From a virus, in IMG/VR virus record IMGVR_UViG_3300035181_000401, positions 1 to 64,000 of that record: 64,000 nt of DNA; one strand, given 5' to 3'. The notes below the pieces were generated by a model. The model saw only the letters and a program-made list of their open reading frames with translations. It was not told where the DNA came from and searched no databases. Below, one piece after another: positions 26,041 through 33,794 of the stretch (its first letter is position 1; each line of letters opens with the position of its first letter). The translations under genes were made by a program, and so were the position numbers.

Positions 26041-26424
26041 TCAGGTGAGTTGGTTGACGATGTTGTTGAACACGGCCTCACCGAAAGCCGTGCCCGCTGC
26101 TTCCTCTTCGGAAGGTGCCAGAAAATTGACCACCGCTTGCAGTTCGGCTTCCACCGCGCTGTAGGAACGCGACACATAGGTGCCGTTGGCGAGACGATCC
26201 CGCACGAACTCGATGGTCACGTCTTCTTCGCACCACTGGTCTTCGAGGCCGTAGCAGGAACAGTGGCTGCCATGCACCTCGAAGAGCGAGCCGTCGATGC
26301 GTTGGAACAGGCCGTAGGCGCTGCCCGAGTAGTCGGCGTAGGTGTAATCGTACACCAGCGGGGTAACCCCGTCAAGCACGTCGAGGTTGATGCGCCAGTC
26401 CGACGCAATGTCTTGGAGGTTCAT
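26041..26424 (-). CDS. unknown protein
   Basis: 127 residues, acidic, with a Cys pair CSCYG in the middle and the polar stretch YTYADYSGSAYGLFQ. The start is the ATG that overlaps the stop of the upstream gene by four bases. An in-frame longer version would run into that gene. No family recognised. Confidence 0.7.
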   Translation of the reverse strand: MNLQDIASDWRINLDVLDGVTPLVYDYTYADYSGSAYGLFQRIDGSLFEVHGSHCSCYGLEDQWCEEDVTIEFVRDRLANGTYVSRSYSAVEAELQAVVNFLAPSEEEAAGTAFGEAVFNNIVNQLT

Positions 26425-26783
26425 TGCTTGATGGGCTCCCACGTCACCTTGTCGCCCTGAAGGACGAGCCAGCCCGCTCGGTCGTAGCCTTGGTAGCCAG
26501 CGTCCAGTTCGTCGCGGTCGGCCCACGCAGCCATGCCATTCGGGATCGTCGTGCCGTCGTTCCAGACGAGCTTGTACTTCGGCGGGATGACTTCGATCAG
26601 GTCGCAGTCCGGGTTGACTTCATGTCGGTACACGCGGCCGTTCTCAGCGAACGTCTCGACGTACTCATCACCGCTCGTGTGCTGGCAGATGAAGACCAGC
26701 GGGTATTCGGTGTCGCCCGACAGGCGGCGCACGAACACGGCCGGACGCCCGCCCACGGTGTAGGTCTTGGAGGTGTCGATCAC
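26421..26783 (-). CDS. unknown protein, GTG start
   Basis: 120 residues with a beta-rich N terminus (YTVGGRPAVFVRRL) and several Trp and Asp near the end (WADRDELDAGYQGYD). The GTG overlaps the stop of the upstream 43-residue gene as GTGA, indicating coupled translation. Function not known. Confidence 0.7.
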   Translation of the reverse strand: MIDTSKTYTVGGRPAVFVRRLSGDTEYPLVFICQHTSGDEYVETFAENGRVYRHEVNPDCDLIEVIPPKYKLVWNDGTTIPNGMAAWADRDELDAGYQGYDRAGWLVLQGDKVTWEPIKQ

Positions 26784-26911
26784 GAGAGACGCCCCATCTT
26801 CTTCAGCTTCTTCTTCGCAGCGACGGCCTTGAGGCGATCCCGGGCGTTCTCGATCTGGTTCTTCGTGTGGGTGGCGAGGGCCTTGCGGTCCCATTCGTGG
26901 CGGAAGTACAT
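26780..26911 (-). CDS. small basic protein (43 residues)
   Basis: Reads as one basic helix, with KKKLKK near the C terminus. AAGGAGA lies ten bases before the ATG. It begins directly after the 3' end of a tRNA-like gene and overlaps the next gene by four bases. The charge suggests nucleic-acid binding, which is inference only. Confidence 0.7.
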   Translation of the reverse strand: MYFRHEWDRKALATHTKNQIENARDRLKAVAAKKKLKKMGRLS

Positions 26912-26937
26912 TGTGTTGGTTCTCCTTGTATTGTGAG

Positions 26938-27014
26938 TGGTGGACGTGGCGGGACTTGAACCCGCGATAACCTGCCTGTAGCCAGCAGCGATGACCTAAC
27001 ATATCACCACGCCC
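26938..27014 (-). tRNA. tRNA-like gene with unclear anticodon
   Basis: Read on the minus strand: acceptor GGGCGTG pairs with CACGTCC, discriminator A and encoded CCA, T arm GCGGG/CCCGC with loop TTCAAGT, and GG in the D loop, so it is a real tRNA in overall shape. The best anticodon stem CTGCT/GGCAG gives loop GGCTACA, with CTA in the anticodon position but G instead of T at position 33. A weaker stem would put GGC (Ala) there. It is the only tRNA outside the left cluster. Confidence 0.7.
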
Positions 27015-27022
27015 GGAAGAAA

Positions 27023-27577
27023 TCAGGGCTTGACGATCTTGTAGGCCACGATGTCGAAGTCTTCGGCACCTTTGCCGCCACGGCCCGATCCGGGCGTACC
27101 CGCCGTGAGCCAGTTGTTGTGACCACAAACCGTGGTCCAATATTGCACCGTGTTCGGGGAGCCGCTGTCGTCGATGTAGCCATCACGGAACTTGACATGG
27201 ACGACTGCATTTTTCGGGATCACCGGGACACTCTTGCCGTCGTGAAGCGTCCAGCCATCCACGGTCATCGTGACCTTGCCGGGCTCGTAGGCGGGCTTCT
27301 CATCCTTGAGAACGGGAGCCGTGTCGCCGAGGTTCAGCTTGTACTCGTACAGACCGTCCGCGACGTAGCGGCGTTCGACTTGCAGGCTACCGAAGCGTTC
27401 CTTGCGCATGTCGCGGAGACGCGCACTCACGCTGCTCTCGGGGTCTTTCGTCACGCGACGGATGTCGCTGAGGGATCGCCACTGGCCGTCCTTCATGACG
27501 CCGAAGACGCGGAGGTACTGTTGGCCGAGGCGCTTGCCGTCACGGTCGTGCGTGTACGTGGAACCGTCGAAATGCAT
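27023..27577 (-). CDS. protein with N-terminal winged-helix-like region
   Basis: 184 residues. Residues 25-75 (RVFGVMKDGQWRSLSDIRRV, SSVSARLRDMRKERFG) have the helix-turn-helix and wing pattern found in phage regulators. The C-terminal part has a CGHNNW turn and a Gly-rich tail. AAGGAG lies eight bases before the ATG. It could be a DNA-binding regulator of the leftward block; this is inferred from pattern only. Confidence 0.68.
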   Translation of the reverse strand: MHFDGSTYTHDRDGKRLGQQYLRVFGVMKDGQWRSLSDIRRVTKDPESSVSARLRDMRKERFGSLQVERRYVADGLYEYKLNLGDTAPVLKDEKPAYEPGKVTMTVDGWTLHDGKSVPVIPKNAVVHVKFRDGYIDDSGSPNTVQYWTTVCGHNNWLTAGTPGSGRGGKGAEDFDIVAYKIVKP

Positions 27578-27596
27578 GAGTGTCGTTCTCCTTGTG

Positions 27597-27809
27597 TTAG
27601 GCCAGCACTTCGCTGGCGGGGACGTGGATGCCGTTCCGGTAGACGACGGGCACGCTGCGGTGGCCGTGGCTCAGGAGGAAGTTCTTGGCGTCCTCGTCAT
27701 TGTCGATGTTTCGTTCCTCGAAGTCAATACCCGCAGACTTCAGTCGGGCTTTGAGGGTGTCGCAGCCTTGGCAGCGGTTTTTCGAGTAAACGATGAGGGA
27801 TTGTTGCAT
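27597..27809 (-). CDS. glutaredoxin-like protein
   Basis: 70 residues: strand LIVYSK, active-site CQGC (Cys13 and Cys16), helix, and SVPVVYRNG with the cis-proline typical of the thioredoxin fold. It would supply electrons to the phage ribonucleotide reductase or keep phage enzymes reduced. The chosen ATG has GGAAGGA upstream. The frame stays open to an ATG at 27937 that overlaps the preceding gene, giving a basic N-terminal extension of about 43 residues as an alternative. Confidence 0.85.
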   Translation of the reverse strand: MQQSLIVYSKNRCQGCDTLKARLKSAGIDFEERNIDNDEDAKNFLLSHGHRSVPVVYRNGIHVPASEVLA

Positions 27810-27931
27810 GGTTCCTTCCGTGATGTCAAGAGGTTCGTTCTTCTTTCTTTTCAAGAGGCGCTTGCTGTTCCAGCCCTCCCATTTGCGAAGACGAGCGATG
27901 CATTCGCTCATCCCTGTAGGCTTTCGCCTTC

Positions 27932-28021
27932 TCATTCCATCGCCTTGTCGAGCACCCACACGAAGAGGCCGATCACGACGAGGAAGATGCTGCCGAGCAC
28001 CAAGGCCGTTGTGAGGCTCAT
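27932..28021 (-). CDS. putative 29-residue membrane peptide
   Basis: Single hydrophobic helix (ALVLGSIFLVVIGLFVWVL) with a short charged end. No clear Shine-Dalgarno: a hairpin (GCGTGG/CCACGC) precedes the ATG. The stop overlaps a downstream ATG as ATGA. Small single-span peptides are common in this block, but the weak start keeps confidence low. Confidence 0.45.
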   Translation of the reverse strand: MSLTTALVLGSIFLVVIGLFVWVLDKAME

Positions 28022-28094
28022 GTGCGCGTGGGAGGCCACGCAAGTGTGGCAGTGATGCGCAGGCTGCACAAAGATGTGTGGGACGACCACCATC

Positions 28095-28484
28095 TTATTC
28101 GCTGTAGAGGATGTTGTCGAGCTTTACCCTCAAGCCCTTGGCGTAGCTCATGTGCTCCACGTACTCCCGGGTGAGAGTTTCGAGGTCGTGCAGCCGCCCG
28201 TTGAGGCGCTTGATGACACTGTGGGTGAACTTTGCCTCATACATCTCTTCCGTCGTGGGCTCGAAGGGCGGGACGCTCCAGTCGATGTTGCCCGGATGGG
28301 AGTAGTTGTGATCCGTACCCGTGGAACGACCGTTGTCGCTGTCCTGCGTGGAACGGTTGTAGCGATGATGACCGTACTGGTCCGCCATCGTTTCGTAGCC
28401 CTTGTACTTGGCGCTCACCTCCATCATGGTCACACGGCGACTGTCTTGTGTGGTGTACGTCTTTCCGAGTTCGAGTTGCTTCAT
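28095..28484 (-). CDS. unknown protein
   Basis: 129 residues. N-terminal MKQLELGKTYTTQDSRRV reads like a small beta domain, followed by a His/Asp/Asn-rich polar middle and a final helix. AAAAGGAG precedes the ATG, and a GTG lies one codon upstream. It overlaps the stop of the upstream gene. No family recognised. Confidence 0.7.
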   Translation of the reverse strand: MKQLELGKTYTTQDSRRVTMMEVSAKYKGYETMADQYGHHRYNRSTQDSDNGRSTGTDHNYSHPGNIDWSVPPFEPTTEEMYEAKFTHSVIKRLNGRLHDLETLTREYVEHMSYAKGLRVKLDNILYSE

Positions 28485-28855
28485 CACAGGCTCCTTTTCA
28501 GTCGTTCGATTTCGGCCAGCGTCCGGGCACGCCGGGCGTCATCCGCCGCGCTGGCCTTGCGGCGCTTGTACTCAGCAGCGGCGATCATCGGATCGTCGGC
28601 CTTCAGGATTGACAGCGGCAGCTTGTAGTAGTTCGTGTCGAAGTCACCACGGGTCGTCTCCGTCCGAATCTCGATTTCCGTCGAGCGGATGTAGATGTCG
28701 GTGATCTTCTCGCACAGCAACGAGCCGACACCAGCCTCCTTGATGAGCTTGCGGATGGGTTCTTCCAGTTCGTCGCGAATGTCGCTTGCCTTCTGTTCGA
28801 GGCGTTCGATGGCAGCCAACCTCCGCTTGAATTTTTCGATGTCGATCTTCTCCAT
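28484..28855 (-). CDS. unknown coiled-coil protein
   Basis: 123 residues with a charged coiled coil at both ends (KFKRRLAAIERLEQKASDI; AADDARRARTLAEIERLKR) and a beta-like middle. AAGGAG is seven bases before the ATG. Possibly an oligomeric accessory protein; no function can be assigned. Confidence 0.7.
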   Translation of the reverse strand: MEKIDIEKFKRRLAAIERLEQKASDIRDELEEPIRKLIKEAGVGSLLCEKITDIYIRSTEIEIRTETTRGDFDTNYYKLPLSILKADDPMIAAAEYKRRKASAADDARRARTLAEIERLKRSL

Positions 28856-28856
28856 G

Positions 28857-29018
28857 TCAGTGCTCCTTATCGGTCAGTTGGACAGCCCAGCACCAGCGGA
28901 GGAAGTCACGCTGCTTCCACGCACCCGTGCGGACCCACTCGTACACCTGTTCCAACGGAATCGCCCCGATTTGTTCGGGCGTCAGTCGGTCCTTGTGCTT
29001 GATGTCTTCAGCCTTCAC
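28857..29018 (-). CDS. small unknown protein, GTG start
   Basis: 53 residues, with PEQIGAIPLEQVYEWVRTG and two Trp-rich helices. The GTG overlaps the stop of the upstream gene as GTGA. The predicted form is a small helical protein; function unknown. Confidence 0.65.
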   Translation of the reverse strand: MKAEDIKHKDRLTPEQIGAIPLEQVYEWVRTGAWKQRDFLRWCWAVQLTDKEH

Positions 29019-29374
29019 GACAGCCCTTTTCGAGCCGCTGCGAACACAGCAGCGAGGGCTTCCGTCTTTGAAGCGTAAAGGACGGCGGGCGGAGGCTTCA
29101 TCGCGTCGGGTGCCTTGAAATAAGCAGTGTACCACACGCCCTTCGAGACGAGTTGCACGAGCCACTTGTTGATGGATATGTGCTCGCAATGCTCCGCGAA
29201 GAACTCTTCGTTGGCGAGGCCACCTTCCACCTCCACAACTTCCATTGAGGAAACCCGGTTCTGCTCGTCATCGGACAGGCTTCGCCACAGAATGACCTTG
29301 GCATCCTTCTCAGTCAGGGCATGAACGCACCGCTCTCCCAGTGGATCAATGGCAATGGTGAACTTCTTGTACAT
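29015..29374 (-). CDS. unknown protein
   Basis: 119 residues, alpha-beta pattern, with Cys near residues 16 and 63. GGAGG lies six bases before the ATG at 29374; an upstream in-frame TTG lies inside the terminator region and was not used. It is the first gene after the terminator that ends the RNR transcript. Confidence 0.68.
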   Translation of the reverse strand: MYKKFTIAIDPLGERCVHALTEKDAKVILWRSLSDDEQNRVSSMEVVEVEGGLANEEFFAEHCEHISINKWLVQLVSKGVWYTAYFKAPDAMKPPPAVLYASKTEALAAVFAAARKGLS

Positions 29375-29393
29375 GGCTTCCTCCAAAAGAAAA

Positions 29394-29421
29394 AGGGACT
29401 AGCCCCGAAGGACCAGTCCCT
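29394..29421 (-). terminator. terminator after ribonucleotide reductase
   Basis: On the minus strand AGGGACT pairs with AGTCCCT around a TTCG-type loop, followed by a T-rich tail (TTTTCTTTT). It lies 15 bases after the nrdJ stop. Confidence 0.88.
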
Positions 29422-29435
29422 AGTGTAGCACAGGC

Positions 29436-31349
29436 TTACTTGATGGGGCAAGCACCCGTTGCACATTCATCCCCACCGTCAAACTCAGCAGAGCCGATGG
29501 ACGAGATGAGACGGGTGGAAGCCACGAGAGCATCGTACTGCTCCTTCGAGATTTCCTCATACGGAGCTTGGTCGAAGCCATGTTCCGAGTGCAGGAGGAA
29601 GCTCAGAGACTTGTGGCCCTTCGCGTAGTTCTTCGCGAGGTAGGTTTGAATCTCGGGAAGCTCTTCCTTCCGGTAGTATACGGTACACGACACGCTGTTG
29701 TCCGACCAGACCGATTGCATCTCTTTGACCATCTTCAGTTGGTCAACCGCACTCATGTCCTTCGCCAGCACAGTGCCCTCGGGGTAGGCGAACGGGAAGC
29801 TCACCACCACAGTGCCGTAGTCCTCCGTGCCGTCGAAGTTGCGTTGGTACTCCACCGGGTAGCCGTGATCGCGGCAGACCTGAATCAGCGGATGACCAGC
29901 AGCAATCCGAATGCGACGGATCATGTACTGAGCGTAGGCAGGGTGGATGCCCGGAGTCACGCCCGGCAGCAGCGACAGTGTGCCCGAAGGCTTCACAGTC
30001 GTCAGCTTGACGGAGATGGGCCAGCCACGTGCAGCCGAATACTCCTTGTCATACTCCCGGAGAGCCTTGTACGTCTCGTCCAACCACGAACGCTGTTCCG
30101 CTGTCGCTTGCAGGATGCCGGTCATGCCGATACCCATGCGCAGGTTCTTGTGGACGATGGCTTCCGTTTCCTTATGGTGCGAGCGCAGCATCAGCGAATG
30201 CTTGTTCACTCGGTACAGGAGCTTCACCACATCCAGCAGTTCTTCCTTCGACGAGATGTTCGGCAGGTAGACTTCCGCAAGGCAGCACGTCTCGTAAGAC
30301 GCCAGACTCTGTTCGGCACACGGGTTGTAGCCCTGAACCTCGGGGTCCGGATACTGCGTCTCACCCAGTCGGCCCATCTGACGCGAGAGCTTCAGGTTGA
30401 TGAGGCCGTAGGGCTCGCCCTTGCCGGTGTAGCCATCCCAAAAATACTCGTGGAGGTCGCTGATGCGATCACAGACCACCGAGTTGTTGGACATCGCACG
30501 CCACGAAGGAATGTTGCCCATGTCCCAACGCTTCGCCAGCAGGTACTCCACGTCATCCGGATCACCAATCGCGATCTGCGCAGAGCGACGGACATTACCA
30601 GCAACCACGATGGCACCGATGATGTTCATGATGTCGAGAGCATCAATCGGGCGAATCTTCTTGCCAGCCCGCTTCTCCAGCACAGCGGAAATCTGTGCGA
30701 TGCCTTTGCACAAGTCCTCAGGACCGGAGGCCGTCCCACCGAAGCCCTTGATCGGAGCACCCTTCGAGCGGATCAGTTGCGTCGAGTAGGTGAAGTGAGG
30801 GTTGTCCTTGTCCGACAGGAAGGCAGCTTTCAGCGTCTTCGCCAGCAGGGCAACCCAACCTTCGCGTGTATCAGGTACGACAAAGTCAGCATCCGCCGAG
30901 TCCTGACGCTTCGGAGCCTTGAACTCTGCGTTCACAGCCGGGAGCTTGTCCACGTTCTTGCGCTGGATGTTGTAGCCAACGCCAGAGCCCAGCATCAGCA
31001 TGTCCATCGCCCACGTGAACGGACGCACCGGAGTGTCCACCACGACGAACGCACAGTTCTGGAGGGACGAAAGACCCAGCGTGTCCACCGTCTTCGTACC
31101 CAGTTGCCAGAGGAAGCGGCCAGCAACGGTGCCCTTCAGTTCCAGCAGGTAGCGACGGAGACGTTCGGATTCCGAGACGCCGAAGTCACACTTCAGTTGA
31201 TCGTTGGCAGCACGAACCACACGGTCAACAGTGTCAGTGAATTCTTCCGTTGAGGACTCAGGGTCGTTCTCGAACAGACGGCGGGCGTAGGTGCGCTTGA
31301 AGGTGAGGTAGCCGACAGACGACCACGGGGTTTGAATTTCAGTTGTCAT
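29436..31349 (-). CDS. nrdJ: class II (B12-dependent) ribonucleoside-triphosphate reductase
   Basis: 637 residues. Makes deoxynucleotides from ribonucleoside triphosphates with adenosylcobalamin, without oxygen or a second subunit. The active-site cysteines lie in LQNCAFVVV and in NPCAEQSL, and the C-terminal redox pair is in DECATGACPIK. Length and motifs fit the monomeric Lactobacillus leichmannii type. It opens a nucleotide-metabolism region that includes a glutaredoxin, MazG-like, dNMP kinase and HD genes. Activity would depend on B12 from the host or surroundings. Confidence 0.93.
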   Translation of the reverse strand: MTTEIQTPWSSVGYLTFKRTYARRLFENDPESSTEEFTDTVDRVVRAANDQLKCDFGVSESERLRRYLLELKGTVAGRFLWQLGTKTVDTLGLSSLQNCAFVVVDTPVRPFTWAMDMLMLGSGVGYNIQRKNVDKLPAVNAEFKAPKRQDSADADFVVPDTREGWVALLAKTLKAAFLSDKDNPHFTYSTQLIRSKGAPIKGFGGTASGPEDLCKGIAQISAVLEKRAGKKIRPIDALDIMNIIGAIVVAGNVRRSAQIAIGDPDDVEYLLAKRWDMGNIPSWRAMSNNSVVCDRISDLHEYFWDGYTGKGEPYGLINLKLSRQMGRLGETQYPDPEVQGYNPCAEQSLASYETCCLAEVYLPNISSKEELLDVVKLLYRVNKHSLMLRSHHKETEAIVHKNLRMGIGMTGILQATAEQRSWLDETYKALREYDKEYSAARGWPISVKLTTVKPSGTLSLLPGVTPGIHPAYAQYMIRRIRIAAGHPLIQVCRDHGYPVEYQRNFDGTEDYGTVVVSFPFAYPEGTVLAKDMSAVDQLKMVKEMQSVWSDNSVSCTVYYRKEELPEIQTYLAKNYAKGHKSLSFLLHSEHGFDQAPYEEISKEQYDALVASTRLISSIGSAEFDGGDECATGACPIK

Positions 31350-31534
31350 TCACTCTCTTCAGGAAAGGTTTGTAGTTCATCCAACGTGGCAACGTGCTCG
31401 ATGCGGTACGTTGGAAAGGAAAGGCAAAAGAGCCGCACCGCTTCTTCAGGCGATGCGGCATCAATGCGAACGGTGTCTACTCGCATCCAGCGAAGCATCG
31501 GGATGCGGTAGGCAATGATGTAGGTCTTGTTCAT
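31346..31534 (-). CDS. small unknown protein upstream of nrdJ
   Basis: 62 residues, alpha-beta (YIIAYRIPMLRWMRVDTVRI, then ASPEEAVRLF). It overlaps both neighbours by four bases, so translation is coupled with the cupin-like gene and with nrdJ. A similar fold is seen in small phage proteins of unknown role. Confidence 0.68.
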   Translation of the reverse strand: MNKTYIIAYRIPMLRWMRVDTVRIDAASPEEAVRLFCLSFPTYRIEHVATLDELQTFPEESE

Positions 31535-31962
31535 CCGACGATCTTGCGACCATTGGTCAGGGTCACGTCACCGTCAGGCCGACGCTCCATCCACGTCTTG
31601 CTCCACGGACCCCGGAAGGTCAGAGCCCATGTAGTGCCGTGGCTGTAGACCTTGTGCAGATTGTCGCGTGTCGTGACGATGGGTTTCAGGCTCGGCTTGA
31701 AGTGAGTGCGACGCACCACATTCTTGAAGCCCGGGATGAAATATCCGATGAGCGGCAACTTCAACTCGATGAGCCGTTCTTCTTCGAGGTGCCCACGGAG
31801 CACCCACGACACGCTGTTGAACGCGTGTGAGTGGTAAGCCTCGCGGCTTCCGTCGCTGAATCGCAGCAGGGCGATGGAGAAGAGGCCCTTCCACTCGATG
31901 AGCCAGTAGCCCGTGACGTTGGAATCAGGTCCACCATCTTTGCGTTTGGCGAAAAGCTTCAT
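31531..31962 (-). CDS. cupin-like protein
   Basis: 143 residues. The segment EAYHSHAFNSVSWVLRGHLEE carries the His-x-His and Gly of a cupin metal site, followed by strands with HGTTWALTFRGPWSKTW. Cupins of this type in phages have no established substrate. GGAGG lies before the ATG. Coupled by four-base overlaps with both neighbours. Confidence 0.75.
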   Translation of the reverse strand: MKLFAKRKDGGPDSNVTGYWLIEWKGLFSIALLRFSDGSREAYHSHAFNSVSWVLRGHLEEERLIELKLPLIGYFIPGFKNVVRRTHFKPSLKPIVTTRDNLHKVYSHGTTWALTFRGPWSKTWMERRPDGDVTLTNGRKIVG

Positions 31963-32132
31963 TCGTCCTCCAGTTCAAATCCCACGTCTTCCAGTTCTTC
32001 CCGGGTGGGCGGCTCGATGCAGGCGTGGCACGGAGGGCTGATGAAGCATGTACAGCCTCCACGCGCCTCCATGTACATTTGGAATTGATGTTCCGTTAGG
32101 TCATCAATCGGAACCACGTCTTCGAGCTTCAT
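31959..32132 (-). CDS. small cysteine-containing protein
   Basis: 57 residues, acidic, with CTCFISPPCHAC in the middle, a spacing that could bind a metal. The ATG overlaps the upstream stop by four bases and GAGGTGGA lies before it. Function unknown. Confidence 0.65.
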   Translation of the reverse strand: MKLEDVVPIDDLTEHQFQMYMEARGGCTCFISPPCHACIEPPTREELEDVGFELEDE

Positions 32133-32437
32133 GCTTCCACCTCGAAGTCGAACCACTTCCTCAGGTACGCGTACTTCTTCTCGACCCGCTGAGACATCGC
32201 GTGGATGTCCAAGTCGAACTCCCGCACGAGATGCTGCATGGTTGCCATCACGTCCGCCATCTCTTCCTCCAGCCATTGCCTGTTCGGTTTGCCCGTTGTT
32301 GGCTCGCTTTCGGCAATGCCTTGGATGAGACACCGGGCGACAGCGGAGACGTACTCCCCACCTTCTTCCAGAGCTTTGCCCAGCACCTTCAAACGACACA
32401 CGTCGTTCTCAGGCACCCACGGGCTCGGGCCACTCAT
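32129..32437 (-). CDS. MazG-like nucleotide pyrophosphohydrolase
   Basis: 102 residues, all-alpha. The pair of helices VLGKALEEGGEYVSAVARCL and LEEEMADVMATMQHL has the acidic spacing (EE..E and EEEMAD) of MazG-type metal sites. Such enzymes remove the pyrophosphate from NTPs or dNTPs. Phage MazG proteins have also been linked to alarmone levels. The HD hydrolase at 45862 is in the same transcription block. Substrate not determinable from sequence. Confidence 0.72.
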   Translation of the reverse strand: MSGPSPWVPENDVCRLKVLGKALEEGGEYVSAVARCLIQGIAESEPTTGKPNRQWLEEEMADVMATMQHLVREFDLDIHAMSQRVEKKYAYLRKWFDFEVEA

Positions 32438-32952
32438 GCCGCCACCTTATACTCTTCAGGAGTCTTCAGAGCACCCCATTCGTTATAGGGCGTGCCACGG
32501 ATGTCATCTCGCAGAGCTTCAAGCATCGCGATCTGATTCGAGATGTCTTCGCAGTCCGGCTCGACCAGTTCCTCAGGGAAGTCGGGGTCTTCGCCATCCG
32601 CCCGGGTGAAGAGCGAGACGCTGGAGCCCATGAGCTTCGACAGTTCTTTCGTCAGGCTCATGTCATACGTCGAGGCAGCGATCAGGCGCTCGATGGGCGA
32701 GCACAGCTTGCTGTTCAGGAATTCACGCGATGTGGTGATGGAGCCGACTGCACGGAAGCCCACGCCGACGTTCCCCTGCATGTCCCGATGCAGAGCCGGA
32801 ACGTAGAGCACCGACTGATGGATGTTGAAGCCAAGCTGGCTCAGGAAGCTGTTCACCAGATCGTCCATCGACGGGTGCAGCAGTTCGATTTCGTTGTATT
32901 CGGAAAGTTCCGGGATCAGTTGCAGATCACGGAAGGAAAACACTCGGGACAT
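32434..32952 (-). CDS. unknown protein
   Basis: 172 residues. N-terminal half of helices and strands (IELLHPSMDDLVNSFLSQLG, HQSVLYVPALHRDMQG), C-terminal half acidic (EELVEPDCEDISNQIAML). AAGGAGAAAGA before the ATG. It overlaps the MazG-like gene by four bases. No known domain recognised. Confidence 0.7.
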   Translation of the reverse strand: MSRVFSFRDLQLIPELSEYNEIELLHPSMDDLVNSFLSQLGFNIHQSVLYVPALHRDMQGNVGVGFRAVGSITTSREFLNSKLCSPIERLIAASTYDMSLTKELSKLMGSSVSLFTRADGEDPDFPEELVEPDCEDISNQIAMLEALRDDIRGTPYNEWGALKTPEEYKVAA

Positions 32953-32974
32953 TCTTTCTCCTTGTCTCTAGTTG

Positions 32975-33169
32975 TCAATCGAGAAGCGGATTGGCGACCG
33001 GATATTCCCGGGCCATTTGAGCTTCCCATGCCGTCCGGGCAGCTTCGTCGAGAGCGAAGTTCGCTTCGTTCAGGACAGCTTGCTCACAGGCCGGGTTGTC
33101 GCACAGGAGCGTGGAGGCCCCGAAAAGCCGGGTGGCCTCCGCCCCGCAGATGGTGCAGGGCTCACTCAT
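32975..33169 (-). CDS. small zinc-finger-like protein
   Basis: 64 residues with CTICG near the N terminus and CDNPAC about 18 residues later, a four-cysteine arrangement typical of a zinc ribbon. The start overlaps the stop of the upstream gene by one base. Possibly nucleic-acid or protein binding. Confidence 0.7.
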   Translation of the reverse strand: MSEPCTICGAEATRLFGASTLLCDNPACEQAVLNEANFALDEAARTAWEAQMAREYPVANPLLD

Positions 33170-33783
33170 TACGCGTCCTCGTGTTCTTCAGCCGGGGCTT
33201 CTTCCGCAGCAGCGGGTTCGGCAGGGGCAGCTTCGACCACAGGAGCCTCAGCAACCGGGGCAGGAGCCTCCACAGGCGCTTCTTCGACGATGGGGGCGGG
33301 GGTGGTAGCCAGAGAGGCATCCACGTGGCCCTGAGCCGCTGCTTCAGAGGCCGTCATCTGCACGTGCTCCGTCAGGCCATCTTCAGCCGGGACGTTCACG
33401 AACACCACGGGATCGACCGGGGCAGGTTGCTCACCGACTTCCGGTTCAGCAGGCTGCCAGCCGGGCTCCGGTTCCGGGTCAGGCTCCGGAGTGGGGAACG
33501 GGTTCTGGACGTTCTGCGCTTGCAGGTAGGCCAGCAGGTTCGGGATGTACTTGTACGAGTACAGTTGGCCGTAGGCGAAGTCGTCCGTGCTGTCGGCGCT
33601 GATGAGGCGGAAGTAGTCCGCGTAGAACTCGCCACGAACGTCTTGACCTTCATCGTTGTCGATGATGTCCGAGGTGAAGAACGGGGTCTTCAGCACAGCC
33701 ACTTGACCATCGGTCGGGGACACAGCGCGGAGGATGAGGACGAAGGGCAACATGCCCAGCGGAACTTGAACTTGATGGAACAT
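33169..33783 (-). CDS. protein with long Pro/Ala/Glu-rich tail
   Basis: 204 residues. The first 105 residues form an alpha-beta domain (VLILRAVSPTDGQVAVLKTP, FYADYFRLISADSTDDFAYG). From there on the chain is Pro-, Ala- and Glu-rich with repeats such as APVVEAAPAEPA, which should be unstructured and acidic. The ATG follows AAAGGAA. The role is unknown. Confidence 0.68.
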   Translation of the reverse strand: MFHQVQVPLGMLPFVLILRAVSPTDGQVAVLKTPFFTSDIIDNDEGQDVRGEFYADYFRLISADSTDDFAYGQLYSYKYIPNLLAYLQAQNVQNPFPTPEPDPEPEPGWQPAEPEVGEQPAPVDPVVFVNVPAEDGLTEHVQMTASEAAAQGHVDASLATTPAPIVEEAPVEAPAPVAEAPVVEAAPAEPAAAEEAPAEEHEDA

Positions 33784-33794
33784 TGAGATTCCTT

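Noticed and set aside
29568-31253. Plus-strand frame of 561 codons opposite nrdJ
   Set aside because: Antisense shadow of a conserved reductase; no binding site and no family.
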